A DNA stretch of 64,000 bases from Talpa occidentalis (GCF_014898055.3 NW_023604295.1:73186301-73250300); one strand, 5' to 3'; shown: positions 43,825 through 56,919, counted from the stretch's first letter. Notes: generated by a model from the sequence alone, not told the origin. Numbers and translations: made by a program.

Positions 43825-45705
43825 GTGAATTTTTTAACTTACCATCATATCATATCATAAACTCTAAGAAAATGTTATTTTATATTGAATATTTTAAATG
43901 TTGGTCATTTTAATTGTCATAATTTCCATAGCATCAAATAAAATCTCAATTAGAAAACTATTTCAACTCTAAATGTAAAGTATCACCCAGTTATTTTTTT
44001 TCTGAATACTCAAAATAAACTTTAGTGTCATCCCGCATATACAATTCTAGATTGCTTGTCATTTTGCCAAATTACCAATTTAAAAATGATATCTTTCAAT
44101 GATCTAAGATGGTGAACATAATTGTGAAACTCTCCTAAGAAAGTAAGACTTCACTTGGAACTTTTGTTAATTTGGGGGGCCTTATTGAAAGAATCTACCA
44201 ACCTTAATACTAACATTATGAAACACAGAAGCAATTTCATCTCTGCATAGAAAAAAAAGTAAAGCTTGGATTATTCACTTAGATACTAAGTATTCACTTA
44301 GATTACTCTATTAAGTATATGTGTATACTTAAGACCAAAAATTAAGACTTTTTTGAAGAGTAAATAGTGTTCCAGGTTCTGCCCAAAATCATAAAATGAA
44401 GTCAAGGATTAGTCTACATTTTACGATATGAAATTTTTGCATCATAGTAATTGAGGAATTAAAATTAATCCCAATATACTTCTGTTTAACAAACCTGAGT
44501 TTCAGCCCTCTAGAAAGTTAAAAGTATATGAGAACAACATCTATAAAACCCTGAGTTCTAATCAGAACTATATAGCACATCCATCATCATATCATCATGG
44601 GAAGCCACTTTTATTAAGCCACCTCCAGCTCTATTGCTTAAAATGCATTTTATTCTAATTTAACTCAAAAATTAAGTGACACCCACAAAAAAAAAAAGTC
44701 AAGTGACAATATTGCTTTGTGAATATATAAACTAACCAGTGTATAACCATTCACATCAAAGGCAAAAAAGTAGATTCTGTGACTTTATATGATTATGTCT
44801 ATTTACCCAGGATTTGCTGTTTTGAAATTGACTTTAATTAGACTTTGAAATTATCCTTGACCTAATTCCATATGAATTTCTGCTTAGTAATATTGACTGC
44901 TTAGTAATATTTGAATATGTTGAACAATTGTAGAAAATACTATACTTCAAACCTGTGCTTTATTAAACCGTCAAGTATCTACAGAGCACATATTATGCAC
45001 CTGAAAAAATATTTTTGAATGTTTAGCAAAAATGAAAAAGTGACGATATCTTTAATAAAGGTGGCGACAGCTTATATATGATCAAAAATTGAAAGGCCCA
45101 CCTCAGTAAAATTGTTGATTACTCTGGAATGTATGGCAGGGTAAGGAGAATGAAAGGGAGTGATTACAGTTTCACTACAGTTGGAATTTAGTCACTCGAG
45201 TTATCATATCATGATTAGAAAGTGACTGTGGTAAGGTTTAGATAGTTGGTGAAAGCAAAACGGTGTGGGTCTTTATCTCTTTTCCTACTTTGTTTGCTTG
45301 CAGAGGCAGTTTTTGAAAACCACTGCACAGTTTCCCATTCATAGATACCACCCAGATAATTAGACCAGTGGTGGGAAGTGAATGACTCCCTTCTAGGGAG
45401 ACAGTCTGCAATCCTTTGCCCCCAGAAAGCAAAAGCCATCTAGATAAAATGAAGAGGGAAGAGAAGTGAAATAAAAGAAGGCTGGTCAAAGCTGTCAGAT
45501 TCTTCATGAGTCGCATATCAGCCACCTCACCTCTGCTCCTGTCAGCAGACACCTCACCTCTCAGAGGCTTTAAATGACAAAGAAAAAGAATAGTTCTTAT
45601 ATTGCAATATACAGATGCGATATAAAAATGGCAGTCAAAAGCAGACTTAAGAAGCCAGTTTTTCAAGTCCCATTCAGATATTGTTAAAATATTTAAAAAG
45701 GGACT
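43825..45705. other. Unrecognised non-coding DNA
   Basis: Small tandem duplications occur near 44268-44305 (tattcacttagat) and 44880-44910 (tgcttagtaatatt). A 142-codon minus frame at 45238-45666 has no domain, no splice context and an unremarkable leucine-rich composition. It is not called as a gene. Confidence 0.4.
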
Positions 45706-46035
45706 TGTGTGGTGGTTTAATGAACATACTTGAAGTATACCTAAAAAAGTTAAAGAACAATAAATGAACTTTATGCAATATTTCCTATACTAAAATTAAT
45801 GCTCTTTCTCACATGTTATCACTCTCTAAAGATTTGTGTGTAAATGTATGTGCACTGTCTTTACACTGTCATTTGAAATTAGGTTCCAGACATGCATGTC
45901 CTTAATAAAAGCATTTATTTTTGTAATCCCAATAGCATTACACCTTAAAAAATAGCACTAATTCTGTATTATATACTAACTTGCCCATAATTAAATTTCC
46001 ACAAGTGTCCTAAGAATGTCTTTAATAACTGTGTC
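45706..46035. repeat. Possible ancient L1 (L1ME-like) 3' fragment
   Basis: 'taatcccaatagcattacac', 'cttaaaaaatagcacta' and 'atttccacaagtgtcctaag' recall a known old L1 3' segment (cattacacctaaaaaattaacaataattcc ... caaatttccccaattgtctc). Orientation not assigned. Confidence 0.4.
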
Positions 46036-46223
46036 CACTGTTACTTTATTTATTTATTTACTTTCTGGTGTCAGCATTTTTTAATGAAGTATCATTATTT
46101 TGTATCCTTGTTATTTTTTTTTACAACATATAGTTTCTCCTTACCACTGTTATTTTAAACTTGAAATTTTTATCTAAATCACACTCACATATTACATGTA
46201 ACAGTTATTGCTCTTTATTTTAT

Positions 46224-46452
46224 GGTTTCTCAGTCTTGATACTACCAATGTGTTAGACCAATTAGTTTTCTCTGTTGGAGGAAATGGACAGGTCCTGTGC
46301 ATGGAAAGATGTGTGGGCACCATCACTGGTCCACCCTCACTAGAGGCAAGTAGCACTTCGCTACCACTCTGATTTATGAAAATTAAAATTGCTACAGATG
46401 TTGCCAAATGCCCCCTGGAGGGGGGGAGCATTGCCTCATAGTGAGACCCACT
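46224..46452 (-). repeat. hAT-type MITE (MER5/MER20-like), antisense
   Basis: 'ggtttctcagtcttgatact', 'ggacaggtcctgtgcatg', 'gcaagtagcacttcgctacc' and 'gatgttgccaaatgccccct' match in order the reverse of a well-known mammalian MITE whose plus strand starts cagtggttctcaacc. Nearly full length. Confidence 0.8.
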
Positions 46453-47179
46453 AATCTACTTTAATCTAGCAGAATCCCTCCGTTCAAACCTGATGCAACA
46501 TCGGTTACCAATGTCTAGAAACAAGTTTATATTTCACACTTGTGCAATCTCAGCACACAATCCCATCCCCGTCTCTCATTGCACGGTGTGGGAATTATGG
46601 ATTTCAACCAGAAGCAATCAGCCTCTGAGTAATTACAAAAACCATAGGAGAAACTTGCCCAATACCAACTTCTGTACTTTTCTTCTAGATATTCTGACTC
46701 AGATCTTTATCAGGCCTGAGAATCTCAGATTTTTATAAATACATCCTTTCCCCTATTCCAAGTCAAATTTGGGAAGTAAGCAATTATGTCTTATGACAAG
46801 AAATTCAAGGATCTTATAAAGGCCACACCTGATTACCCTGCACTTCCAGCTTAATTATTTTAAGCATTTCTGTTTCCCAGATCTACAGAAAGGGCAGTCA
46901 GAGTCTCTTTCTAAAACTTTCTTTGCTATTCTTCCTTTTCTGTTGAATTTTCTTCTTTCCACCACTTAAACTGGGGGATGTTGTGTAAAGCAACTTCCAG
47001 TATTTAATGGCTTCAGATGCCATTAATAAGTGCAATGGTTTCCAAAAGTGTGTGCAATGTAGACCTCCCACTTATTCTTTCATCGTCTCAAGTCTATTTC
47101 TGTGAGAATCTTTTGTTCATTTTTATTGTAGCATGTTGAAACCACAATTTAGTGTCTTTTCTGCCATGATTTCTAATTC
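46453..47179. other. Unrecognised non-coding DNA
   Basis: No supported feature. The 81-codon frame at 46493-46738 has no domain. Confidence 0.45.
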
Positions 47180-47990
47180 TATTTCAAATTTTTAATTGTT
47201 ATTTATTGCTGATAGGAATGAAAAATGGTATAATTGCCTTGGAGAACAGCTTGGTAGGTGCTTATAAAACAAAACATATAATCCAGAAATAGTAAAGATC
47301 AGTATTCACCAAAAGGAGCTGGAAACTTAAGCCCACACAAAAAATCTGCACATCAATATTTATAGCAATTTTATTCATAATGGTCAAGATTTAGAAACAA
47401 GCAAGATGCCCTATAGTCGGTAAGCAGATAAATAAGCTCACCATGGATGTTTTTCATCACTAAAAAGAAAATGAGCAACCTATTTTGAAAAGACCTGGGG
47501 AGCCTTAAATACATATCTCTCAATGAAAGAAGCCAGTCTGAAAATGCTAGATAGTTTTTGGTGCAAACCATATGACATACTCAAGAAAGCAAAACTTTGG
47601 AGACAAGTGTAAGGACTACTGGCTATTAGTTCAGTCAGCAGGAGGGATAAATTGACAGAGCACAGAGGATTTTCAGGTCATTTACACTATCCTATGTGAT
47701 ACTACCATGGCAGGTACGTGCTATTATAAGTTTTTACAGACCCATAGAATAGACAACACAAAGAGTTAACCCTGATGTGAACTATAGGCCTTATATGAAA
47801 TGGATGCATCAACATAAAATTGTTAATTTTAACAAATGACTCACCCTGGTGGAGGATGTGGATAATGGATGAAGCTGTGCATGGAGGAAGGTAGGGTCTG
47901 TGTGAACTCTCTGTAACTTTGGCTTAATTTTGCTGTGAACCTAAATTGTTCTAATTATACCTATTAATTATTTTCTTGTTAATTGTTCTA
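47180..47990 (+). mobile_element. L1 3' end, sense, old
   Basis: Sense ORF2 tail remnants are 'gctgataggaatgaaaaatg', 'ctggaaacttaagcccacac', 'atttatagcaattttattca' and 'ggataaataagctcacc'-like text, followed by a 3'UTR ending around 'ctgtgaacctaaattgttct'. No intact frame. Confidence 0.85.
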
Positions 47991-48084
47991 TTGTTTTTGC
48001 CTGAGCTCTGGACAGCTGTCACGCGATCATTGGCATCTTCTGTTCATTCTCAAGGATAGTCACCATGTTCTCTTAGAACTTCCT

Positions 48085-48265
48085 CTGGAGCAGAACTTCT
48101 CAAACTTTAGTGTGAAAAAAATCACATAGAGAAGCTATTAAAATATTCATTTCCAGTAAAAGAATAACTGGTTTTGGTATTTAGTCTAGGAATATGAATT
48201 TTTACAAACATCCCAATTAATTCTCAAATACAGGATCCAGGAACCAAGTTTTGAAATCTTTTGCT
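48085..48265 (+). repeat. hAT-type MITE (MER5-like), sense
   Basis: 'cagaacttctcaaactttag' at the start, 'tcacatagagaagctattaa' and a terminal 'aggaaccaagttttgaaatc' correspond to cagtggttctcaaactttag ... accacactttgagaacc. Confidence 0.65.
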
Positions 48266-48364
48266 TTATAAAATCTAATATATACATTTACCCCCTTGTT
48301 TCTATGACTTCAGATTATAATGACTTCTTTGCCAGTGTTCCTAATTCCAGTTTCGTTTACTACA

Positions 48365-48740
48365 ATTATGCTTTTGTAAACTGCTAAAATAATCTTCTGC
48401 AAATGCCATTTTTATCACATCACCTTCCTGCTCAGACTCAGCTACTCCTACTGTATCAAGTCTAAACTCTTGGCCTATAATTCAAGGTCCTCTGTCAACT
48501 GGCACTTTTGTACCTTTCTAATTTTATCTTTTCCCACTGCAGACTGACTCTCCCCTCTAGCTAAATGCAGCCAACTTTCCATTATTCCATGCTACTTACT
48601 TGAGTGCTTCTAAGTTTCCCATCAATTAAAATGCCCTCCTTTGTCATTTCTCCCAACAAATAATAAACATTTGTTTCCAACTCATCTACTACTGGAAAAT
48701 TTTCCTGATTAAAATTTTCCACCTTATCTTTGTGTTAACT
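48365..48740 (+). repeat. L2 LINE 3' region, sense
   Basis: Ordered L2 landmarks: 'tcacatcaccttcctgctca' (L2 cagatcatgtcactcccctgctt), 'tctaaactcttggcctataa', 'ttcaaggtcctctgtcaact' and 'cttttcccactgcagactga'. It lacks the terminal repeat. Confidence 0.75.
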
Positions 48741-50239
48741 GAGTCAAAATGAACACACTATACCATAATTCAGTTGGATACAAATAGCAGAAAGTTCTAA
48801 TATAAGAAAGTAGAAATGTATGTTGTCTGTCCAGTAGATATACGAAAACAAAGAATTACTGCAATAAAATAGTCAGAATTTAAATGAAAAGATGTGGAAG
48901 ATAATATTAAAATTATTTTTCCAGAAGTTTCATATAAGCATGAAAGTTGGCACCCATATTGCAGTGAAGCAGTAACACATATCAAAGACAGTAAGAAATA
49001 TGTGAATAGAGAAAAATAAACTGCTAAGATGTTAAGTGAACATGGTGGGAAAGTAGAACATCAGATAGAAGTGAGACTAGAAACAGAAGCCTCAGTTGCC
49101 TATCCAAATAAATCTAAATTATCAGTACATAGAGATTAGTTTTATTATTCTCTGGTGTGTTCACACATCCAACCTACTGTTGGCCTCTTCAAAGCAAGTC
49201 ATTTCCTGAGTCTGTAGCAAACACTCTGACAGAGATTCCAATCCAGTGTCATTGTACATGCACGCCTAATTCATTCCGTACAGTCAGATTTCTTTTCAGA
49301 TGATGTCATGCATCAGCAATTGATGAAAGTTCCTGATTTTCCATTTTCTCATGAACTTATTGATGGACTTACCAATCTCCAAATTTTGTTAATCAGATGG
49401 GTACAATATGATATTGCATTATGATGTTACTTGCACTTATTAATCACTAAAAATATGTACAACCCATAAAATGCTTGGATGTCATTCTCCTTAGGTGAGG
49501 AGACCCAAGGCAAGTCTTTATCAGGTGGCCACTCAGAACTGTCATATATTAGCAAGGTCTAAAATCCATAGACATACCCACCCTCAACCCAGAGGTCTCA
49601 CATTTCTCATTTCCTGGAAACATGGATTTTGGGACTCCAGAAGTTCTCCCTTCCAGCATTCAAGCCAACATCTGAGTTCACCTGAAATAACTTGTATCTG
49701 ACAAAGTAAAATATCAGAAAGGCACAAGTTAGATGATGCTCTACAGACTTAGCTAGATCTTGCAATCTAGCTGGGGAAGATTGCAACAGTATGAAACAGT
49801 CTGAAAGGGTGGAGAAATGAAATCAGACATTTGGGGTGAGGCAGATACTATCTTTTTGAGTGCATTCAAATGTAAGAGATAGAGAACTCAATTAAGGTGT
49901 TGGAGGAATTTCAGCCAGAAGGGCATCAGTTGGTGTGGAGAAAGTCAAGTGACAGACACTGGGTGGTAGGGCAAGTGACTTTCAGGCAAGACACACAAAC
50001 AGTCCCCAAGTGGATGAAACTGAGAAGTAAGGAATCTAGAAACAAAAATATATGGAGTTAGAATTAGATGGACCTGTCATTAAATTATAAGATCAAAGTC
50101 ACTGGAGGGAATTTAAAGTCAGCCAAGAACAAGAAATTTTCCAGACCTAGAGAAGTTGGAGTGGTAAAGACACAAAACAGGAATTAAGATATGTTCTTTA
50201 AATAACTACATGAGTGGTAAATATTTATTATTTATTATT
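48741..50239. other. Unrecognised non-coding DNA
   Basis: No named repeat. Between 49730 and 50210 the text is purine-rich (aga/gga words) and may be very old repeat. Confidence 0.4.
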
Positions 50240-51700
50240 CACTTACATAGCATATATTTTGAGTGTCTTCTAGAGGGTACACACTGGCATCAATTAAGGC
50301 TATGATGATGAATAGACAAAGTATTGGCCCCCACAGGTTTGAATATTCTAGTGAGAGAATATAGGCAGTGCAAAAGTAAAAACAACAAAAAAGTAACATG
50401 TATATTATATCAGATGTTGGCAGTGCTAAGGAAAACATAAAGCAGGAAAGGAAAATAAGGAGTGTCTGCAGGAAGGGTGGGATTAGATTATGATTCCATT
50501 GAGAATGACTAGGGAAGAAGATGACGGAGCAAAGGTGGATGGGTGGAGAACAAGTGACCCATGTGTTCAAGAGCAAGTGCAAAGTTTCTCAGACACATGG
50601 TGTGTTCAGGATGTGTTTATAGAAAATCAGTGACACCACAGTGGCTGGAGAATAAGTGAGTGGGAAAAAGCGGTCATGAATCAAAAATATGAGTAGGAAA
50701 GATTAAGTACAGAGACACAATATTTTACTAGGACTTTCTTGTTTTTTTTTTTTTATTTATGCATACAAGAGCTGGGGTACAGGTCAGAGATGCAGGTGTG
50801 AGAGGATTCACCAGAGACAGAGTGGGGAACAGAACAGGCAGAGTGAGTGAAATACAGTGCTGAGGGGAGCAGCGGGCGAGTCAGGAGAGGTCTGCTGCGC
50901 CATGTGGGTTGCTCCCTGGCTGGCTGGGGATTGAACTTGTATTGCAGAGCCTTCAGATTGCTTCATAGTGCTGTGCTTAACCCCTTGCACCACCAGGGAG
51001 GCCCAGGACTTTGGTTTTCACTTACAAAGTTGTAGCAGAAGACTAATGTGTATTGAATCATATTTAAACATGGCTACTCTTTCTGGTGTGTTGCGAAAGA
51101 ATTGAAGGAACCCAAGGATGGAAGCATAGAGAACAGTCAGGAGGCTATTGCAATAAGTCAATTGTGAGATGGAGGTATGGATCTGATCGCCATCAAGAGA
51201 AAGAGTGTGAAGTGTTGACATTCTGAGTATATTTTGTAGATACTAACAATGACATTTGCTGTTGAATTGGAGGATTAAATATGGAGTGAGAGAAAAGATG
51301 AGTCAAGGTTGTATTTCAAAGTTTTTGGCCTGAACAACATAAAGAATGAAGTCACCACTGATGGGCAAGAGAAAAGCTGCAGGTTGTCAAATCAGAGTTT
51401 AATTTTTGAACATGTTGAGATTGAGTGATGACCTTATAAACAAATGGATATGTCAAGTTTGCAGTTGTCTACCAGTGTGTCAAATCAAGTGAGAAATCCA
51501 AATAGAAATATAAACTTGAGAACCATCAATATTCACCTTTAAAGTTACAAAGCCAGAGGAAATCACCAAGTGGGTAAATGTAGAAACAGAATAGAGTACA
51601 GTTCTAACAGATGTTTGGAGATTGAGAGTGTTCCAGCAAATGTCCTTGACAAAGAACAGACAGTTGTAAAAGAAAATTGTGAGAGACCAATGTGGTGGCA
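50240..51700 (-). repeat. Long L2-type LINE relic, antisense, split by a SINE
   Basis: 'aggctatgatgatgaatag', 'gtgtgttcaggatgtgttta', 'cagtggctggagaataagtg', then after the SINE 'aggactttggttttcactta', 'gtcaggaggctattgcaata' and 'ttcaaagtttttggcctgaa' follow the reverse of the L2 3' region over more than 1 kb. Confidence falls after 51200, where the text still matches a mammalian-wide consensus that I recall but whose family I am less sure of. Confidence 0.7.
50738..51004 (-). repeat. tRNA-derived SINE, old subfamily, inserted in L2
   Basis: Reverse full-length copy from T(n)ATTTATGCATAC to 'cttgcaccaccagggaggccc'. TSD aggacttt at 50730-50737 and 51005-51012. L2 sequence is contiguous across the insertion. 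Confidence 0.94.
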
Positions 51701-52154
51701 TCCAGGGAAGGGAAGAATCCAAGGACAGAAAATTAAACTGCCTCTTTAGCAACACAGAAAATACTTGTTTTCACAAGTTGGTGGTTGTTACACTGTGTGT
51801 TGGTAATAGATATGACATATATTTTTTTGCCAAAATCCAAGAGATATTCAGTGATATAAGTGATGTAGATTATAAATAAGGTGCATAATCATGGGAGTAT
51901 GGTATCCTTTGTGGACAAAAATAAAGTGTTCCCATAGAGGTGATACTGAGTTTTGTTTTGTATTCTTGGCAATGATTCCCAAATGTAGCTGTTTAAACTA
52001 TGCAACTGACGACCTTATTGAACTTACTGTCTCTTAACATACCCACCTTAAGATAAAATATTTAGTCACATTTTATCTCATGATTCCATAAAATCTTCTG
52101 AAACATTAATCGTGACTAGAATGTTTTTAGTCTCTTCAAAATATCATTAAAATG
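51701..52154. other. Unrecognised non-coding DNA
   Basis: No supported feature. Confidence 0.45.
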
Positions 52155-52260
52155 ACTCCTGTTTATTGAATACCACCAAGAACCAAGAACTTTACATGAA
52201 TTTTGTCATTTGTAGTTGAACATAAGTATTAATCTCATCATGTTAAAGTGAAGGAAATGA
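52155..52260 (-). repeat. MIR fragment, antisense (weak)
   Basis: 'tttattgaataccaccaag', 'aactttacatgaattttgtc' and 'aaagtgaaggaaatga' parallel the reverse MIR 3' half (tttattgagcacttact ... gctttacatgcattatctc). Confidence 0.5.
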
Positions 52261-52754
52261 TCTACACTATTCTGAGTAATAATAGCATTCTACATCATGT
52301 TTGTATTTAACTCACACAACATAATAGGACAGCTTTATTGAAACAAAGACAGACCTTTTTCTTTTCTTTTTTGTATTCATATAACTTGTCTTACTATATC
52401 ACTCACTAATTGTCCTCAACATGTTCATTGAGTTACATTATACTAAAAACTAAAACACATCCTAATCTACAAATTTGGTAACTAGGTGGCATATTTTTCT
52501 TCCAGGAAAAGTTAAAATGAGCAAATATTTTGTATAAAGTGATGCTACCTTATGTGATAATGTGATATAATAAGGAAATAGTTCATTTCAGGAATGAACA
52601 ACAATTTTTTGAAAGTTGCTCTTGAAAATAAAATAAAGCTGTTTTGAAAACATGGCTATTTCTGTTTGACAGAGACAAGTGAAAACTAAATGCAATCTTT
52701 AAAAACATTCATCTGTAAAACGCATGCCTGAATTACATAAGTAAATTTGCCAGT
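52261..52754. other. Unrecognised AT-rich DNA
   Basis: A partial CTCF-like string, taactaggtggc, lies at 52479-52490 (two core mismatches). Nothing else. Confidence 0.4.
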
Positions 52755-52935
52755 ATGCTGATTTAAGATTATTTAGATTCACAGCAAAGTTCAGTGGAAT
52801 GTAGTGTCCTGTGTCCCATTTATCCCCATGCATGTACAGCTTCCCCCATTATTAACATCTCATAGAGAAGCACTATGCTGGTTACAGCTGATGAGCATAA
52901 CTAACTGTTTGTTAATACCAAAGTCTGTACTTTAC
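52755..52935 (-). mobile_element. Old L1 3' fragment, antisense
   Basis: 'tttagattcacagcaaagtt', 'tgtacagcttcccccattat', 'taacatctcatagagaagc' and 'aaagtctgtactttacatta' match the antisense old-L1 3' segment (ggttcacagcaaaattgag ... cctcccccattatcaacatcc ... agtccatagtttacatta). Confidence 0.75.
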
Positions 52936-52964
52936 ATTAGACTGATAGTTTATTTCTATTTATC

Positions 52965-53075
52965 TAATATGTGAGAACCATTAGGTCAGAGGTGAATTTG
53001 GTTCATCATTTTATCTCCAGTGCCTAGAAAAATACCTTGCAACACACAATAAAATATTTGAGAATTAATTAATCA
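52965..53075 (+). repeat. L2 3' end, sense
   Basis: 'catcattttatctccagtg', 'cctagaaaaataccttgc' and 'caataaaatatttgagaatt' reproduce the L2 terminus (tgtatccccagcgcctagcacagtgcctggc ... caataaatatttgttgaatg). Confidence 0.8.
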
Positions 53076-53984
53076 ATTAATTTGAGCAAAACCTTTCTTT
53101 GTCAGCTTGAGTCCCATTGTACCCATTTACTTGCTTCCTGAGTGCCTGATACATGCAGTTTATGCTGCTAGAGACTTGGGGTATAGAAGTGGAAAAGAAA
53201 TAAAGATGTATCCTCAACCTTGTATAATTATTCCAGTGAATTAACTTTCTCTCTAGGAGTCAGATTTTTCCAAGTCTCTCATCCCCTAACCCCCGTCCTA
53301 TTGTTTGGTGGGAAGCCATGAATTATTCAATAGCAAGCCCTGGCATATTCACAATTTTGATATAAACTCACTTGTGTATTGGCATATTTATCTTTCAGAT
53401 TCATTTTTGATACTTCATATAGATGATACAATTGTACATCTTAGATTTTCTGGGACAATCCTGACAATATCTGGCTCCTTGCATTTTAAAATGTTAGTTC
53501 TTGTTAGAACCTGTGCATTATTTTTTTTTTCCTCTGAATTAGGTCACTACAGAAATAGCATCATGATCATGATGTTTGAGAATATTTTACTCTTTCATTG
53601 TCAACCAACAAATTTTAATTAGAGAATGAGAGAATGGCTATAAGGCAAAGAGAAATTAGTAACCAGTTGTCCTCAAAGAATTTATTTATATTCCAAATGT
53701 TTTTCATACAGAGAGGGGATTTCCTAGGCATCTGGAAAATCTACCTCTATTACTTGGTATACTTTTCCTGTAATACTTTCACAAGCTGTAACTGCTCTGA
53801 GTGAAAGCATTTCCTAATTACCATCACATACTTTCTACGAAAAGGTCTTCAATAGTTACCACTGTTAATGAATCCAGAAAAATAGATTAGGAAATTTGAA
53901 ATTAATATACATCCTTGTTAAAAGGCAAGGAATGCATTTCTAATTATTAGTCTCTTGTAAAAGACTTGATTTTAATATTTTTAT
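53076..53984. other. Unrecognised non-coding DNA
   Basis: A 105-codon frame at 53305-53622 has no recognisable domain and is crossed by a poly-T run. It is not called. Confidence 0.45.
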
Positions 53985-53992
53985 TATACTGT

Positions 53993-54305
53993 AATTGTTT
54001 TTTTTAAGATTTATTTATTTATTTATTTATTTGTTTGTTTGTTTGTTTGTTTGTTTGTTTATTTATTTATATAAGCACTGGGTACAGTTAGACATGCAGG
54101 AGGTGAGAGAATTCACCAAAGCCAGAGCGGGGAGCAGAACAGGCAGACTGAGGAAATGCACTGCTGAGGGGAGCAGTGGGTGCGGCAGAAAAGGTCTGTG
54201 AGCCATGTGGGACCCTTGCCAGTGGACGGGTATTGAACTGGTGCTGCAGAGGCTGTGGGCAGCTTCGCAGCCCAGCGCTCAACCGATATGCCGCCAGGGA
54301 GGCCC
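53993..54305 (-). repeat. tRNA-derived SINE with a TTTA/TTTG-expanded tail
   Basis: Reverse full-length copy. The tail complement is expanded as (TTTA)n(TTTG)n(TTTA)n across about 54009-54070. TSD tatactgt at 53985-53992 and 54306-54313. Body block 'gcactgggtacagttagaca' is young-type. Confidence 0.94.
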
Positions 54306-54313
54306 TATACTGT

Positions 54314-54829
54314 TCTTGTTTATACAGCTATTTTAGTCTTCCTTATTTTCAATTAAAATCAAATGTGAATAAGTGAAATAAATAGAAATAGCAATCTGAG
54401 AGAGTTTTGGGAAATTTTTAATAAGACTCTCTTGGAGATGAAATCAGCTTTATGGTATCAAAATGAAATGGTTGATTTAATAGTAAATTCCAGGGAATTT
54501 AATTCCTCGTTAAATTTGAATCTACATTTTTATGTTTTAGAAATCATAGCTTATGCTGAAGCATTCATTTTTGTAAATTGCCATTCTATTCTTTCAAACA
54601 GAGTATTTGAAAATGCCTTTCTTAGATGTATGCTAAATGATGCTAACTGTATTATCAATGCTGTTTATTTTTATTATTACCATAGTTAGTTATGCCATCA
54701 AGTCCAGAAAGTTTTTGAGTGCTACAAATCTGGTTCTTATTGTGGTGCATGCATATCAGATGTTTCGCTCACATGTAATGCACTTAGAAGTATACACCTG
54801 AAGAATTCTGGAGCACAGTGAACCCCTCC
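54314..54829. other. Unrecognised AT-rich DNA
   Basis: No supported feature. Confidence 0.45.
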
Positions 54830-54976
54830 AGTCCAATGTCATCGTTTTACAAATGTACAACCAAAGTACCAGAAACTGAAGCTCCTTTTAAAGTGACATA
54901 TCACTAGAGAGAGGCAAAACTAGTTGTGGGACTTAAGTCTCAAACTCTGAGGCCAGAGTCCTAACTACACAAAGTT
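54830..54976 (-). repeat. MIR SINE, antisense
   Basis: 'catcgttttacaaatgtaca', 'ccagaaactgaagctccttt' and 'gacatatcactagagagagg' run in reverse MIR order, ending 'ggccagagtcctaactaca'. Confidence 0.65.
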
Positions 54977-55339
54977 GTGTTTCTCCATACTTCTGAGATA
55001 AGTAAGATTTCACTGGTCTACAGCAAGGGACACAAGTTTTATCTTTTAAATAACAATTAAAAAAAAAACAGTGTTATATACCAAAATCATCTCAACAAAG
55101 TAATATAATTTTTAAAATAAATAAAAAGCAAACAAAAATAAATAAATACCAGGTGGTAAATATTTTAAGCTTTAGGGACCATTGAATGCTTGTCAAATGC
55201 ATGCCTCTCTGTACTTGTGACATGAACGGTGTCATAAATAAGTCACCAAAAACAGTGAATAAAATTGGCACTGTGTTCCAACAAAGCTTTATAAACAATG
55301 AAATTTTAATTTTATGCCATTTTCATGTATTGCAAAATA
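54977..55339. other. Unrecognised AT-rich DNA
   Basis: No supported feature. Confidence 0.45.
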
Positions 55340-55351
55340 ATATTCTAATTT

Positions 55352-56105
55352 CTTTTTTTTTACTTTTTTATTATTTTTAATTTTAACATTTATCATTTTT
55401 TTTACATTTTTTTAGACAATATTTGCTTCCACCCACCCCCTCAGATTGAGTCCCCATAGAATTTCCTTCCCAAAGGCACCCATGCACCATCACCACAGTC
55501 CCCTGTGCTCCTCACTCCCTCCCTCTCACCCCTCTCTCTCCTGCTCCCCTGCACTATGTCTCTGGTTTATTATTGTCTGTTTTTGCTTTGTTGTGTTTTG
55601 TACTGTTGTTATTTTTTTTACACTGATGTCTTAATTGGTTCCCCTATATTCCTGCTATAAGTGAAACCATCCAATATTTTTCTTTTTCCTTCTGGCTTAT
55701 TTCACTGAACATAATTCCTTCTAGCCCCATCCACGTTGCTGCGAATGGCATGAGTTTATCTTTTTTGGTTGCTGAATAATATTCCATTGTGTATATGTGC
55801 CACATCTTCTTGATCCAGTCATCTATTTTTGGGCATTTGGGTTGTTTCCAGGTTTTACCTATTGTAAATAGTGCTGCAATAAGCATAGGTGTACAGGTGC
55901 TCTTTTGAATCACTATTTTTGTGTCCTTTGGGTAGATCCCTAGTAGTGGAATTGCCGGATCGTATGGTAGCTCCATTTTTAGTAGACTGTGGAACCTCCA
56001 GACAGCTTTCCACAGTGGTTGGACCAGTTTGCACTCCCACCAGCAATGTAGGAGAGTTCCTTTTCACCGCATCCTCACCAACATTTGTTGTTGCTTGTTT
56101 TTTTG
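55352..56105 (-). mobile_element. Youngest-looking L1 3' end, antisense, with TSD
   Basis: The minus strand encodes a well-preserved ORF2 C-terminus (55644-55976, residues such as [14 protein letters not shown] and YTMEYYSATKKDK), followed by a pyrimidine-rich (on the plus strand) 3'UTR and a short tail. A 12-bp duplication, atattctaattt, at 55340-55351 and 56106-56117 marks the insertion, so the element was truncated to about 750 bp on arrival. Good conservation of the ORF2 end suggests a recent family. Confidence 0.95.
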
Positions 56106-56117
56106 ATATTCTAATTT

Positions 56118-56919
56118 TGATTTCTTCCAAACATTTCACAATATGAAAACCATTACATGTTCAGAGACTCTATAAAAATGACTGTGGGACAGATTTGACC
56201 TTTGAGTAGTACCTTGTCAATCCACAAAATAGTCATTTCTTAAGAATATTTTAATGTGCATTGCCTTTAATTAGCATACATAAAGGATATCCTACTGGGA
56301 ACATTTTAGAATTTCCATTTATTTTTATATCATCCTTAGAAACGGTTAATTTTGCCAATGTACATTTTAATCAACAGTATCCTTAAATATAATTAATCAA
56401 CCAGAATATACAGATTTACTAAATGTTTGCTCAATTATAATATTAAAAAAAAACTGAGTTGCAATGAAAACCATTTGAAATCTACTGGTCTAGATAACAG
56501 TCATCTGAAACCAGTAAGAGAAATTTAGTAAGAATATGCATAAATAGAATAGGCATATATGCATATTATATGTGCCTAATACGCATATTACCAAATTTGG
56601 AGCTAACATTGTATTTTAGGATGTGTTTTAATTGTCAGTATAATTTAATTCAATGAACATATAGACTATGCATATAACAAGAATATGCATATAATCTTAT
56701 TTAAGTACAGAATGAGAATTCCCTTTATTAGTTAATTATACTGCCTCTACAAGTTCAATTATAAAATATGATGGGTAAAACACCAAAATGATGCTTGGGA
56801 CATATCAGACACCAAACAATAATTGGTATTATTTATCTCATGTGACATAGTTCTGGAATAAAAGATACATATTCAGCCAGATGTGATAAAGACTGAATTA
56901 TCTTTAAATAAATGTTGAA
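56118..56919. other. Unrecognised AT-rich DNA
   Basis: No supported feature. Confidence 0.45.

Noticed and set aside
45238..45666. 142-codon minus-strand open frame outside recognised repeats
   Set aside because: No domain, no plausible exon boundaries examined at its ends, an overlapping alternative frame (45215-45439), and a length expected by chance in 64 kb.
54000..54072. Regularly spaced TTTA/TTTG units considered as a functional repeat array
   Set aside because: It is the expanded tail of a reverse-strand SINE bounded by a TSD.
55644..55976. 110-codon minus-strand frame with clear protein similarity
   Set aside because: It is the C-terminus of L1 ORF2 in a 5'-truncated copy, annotated as a mobile element and not as a functional gene.
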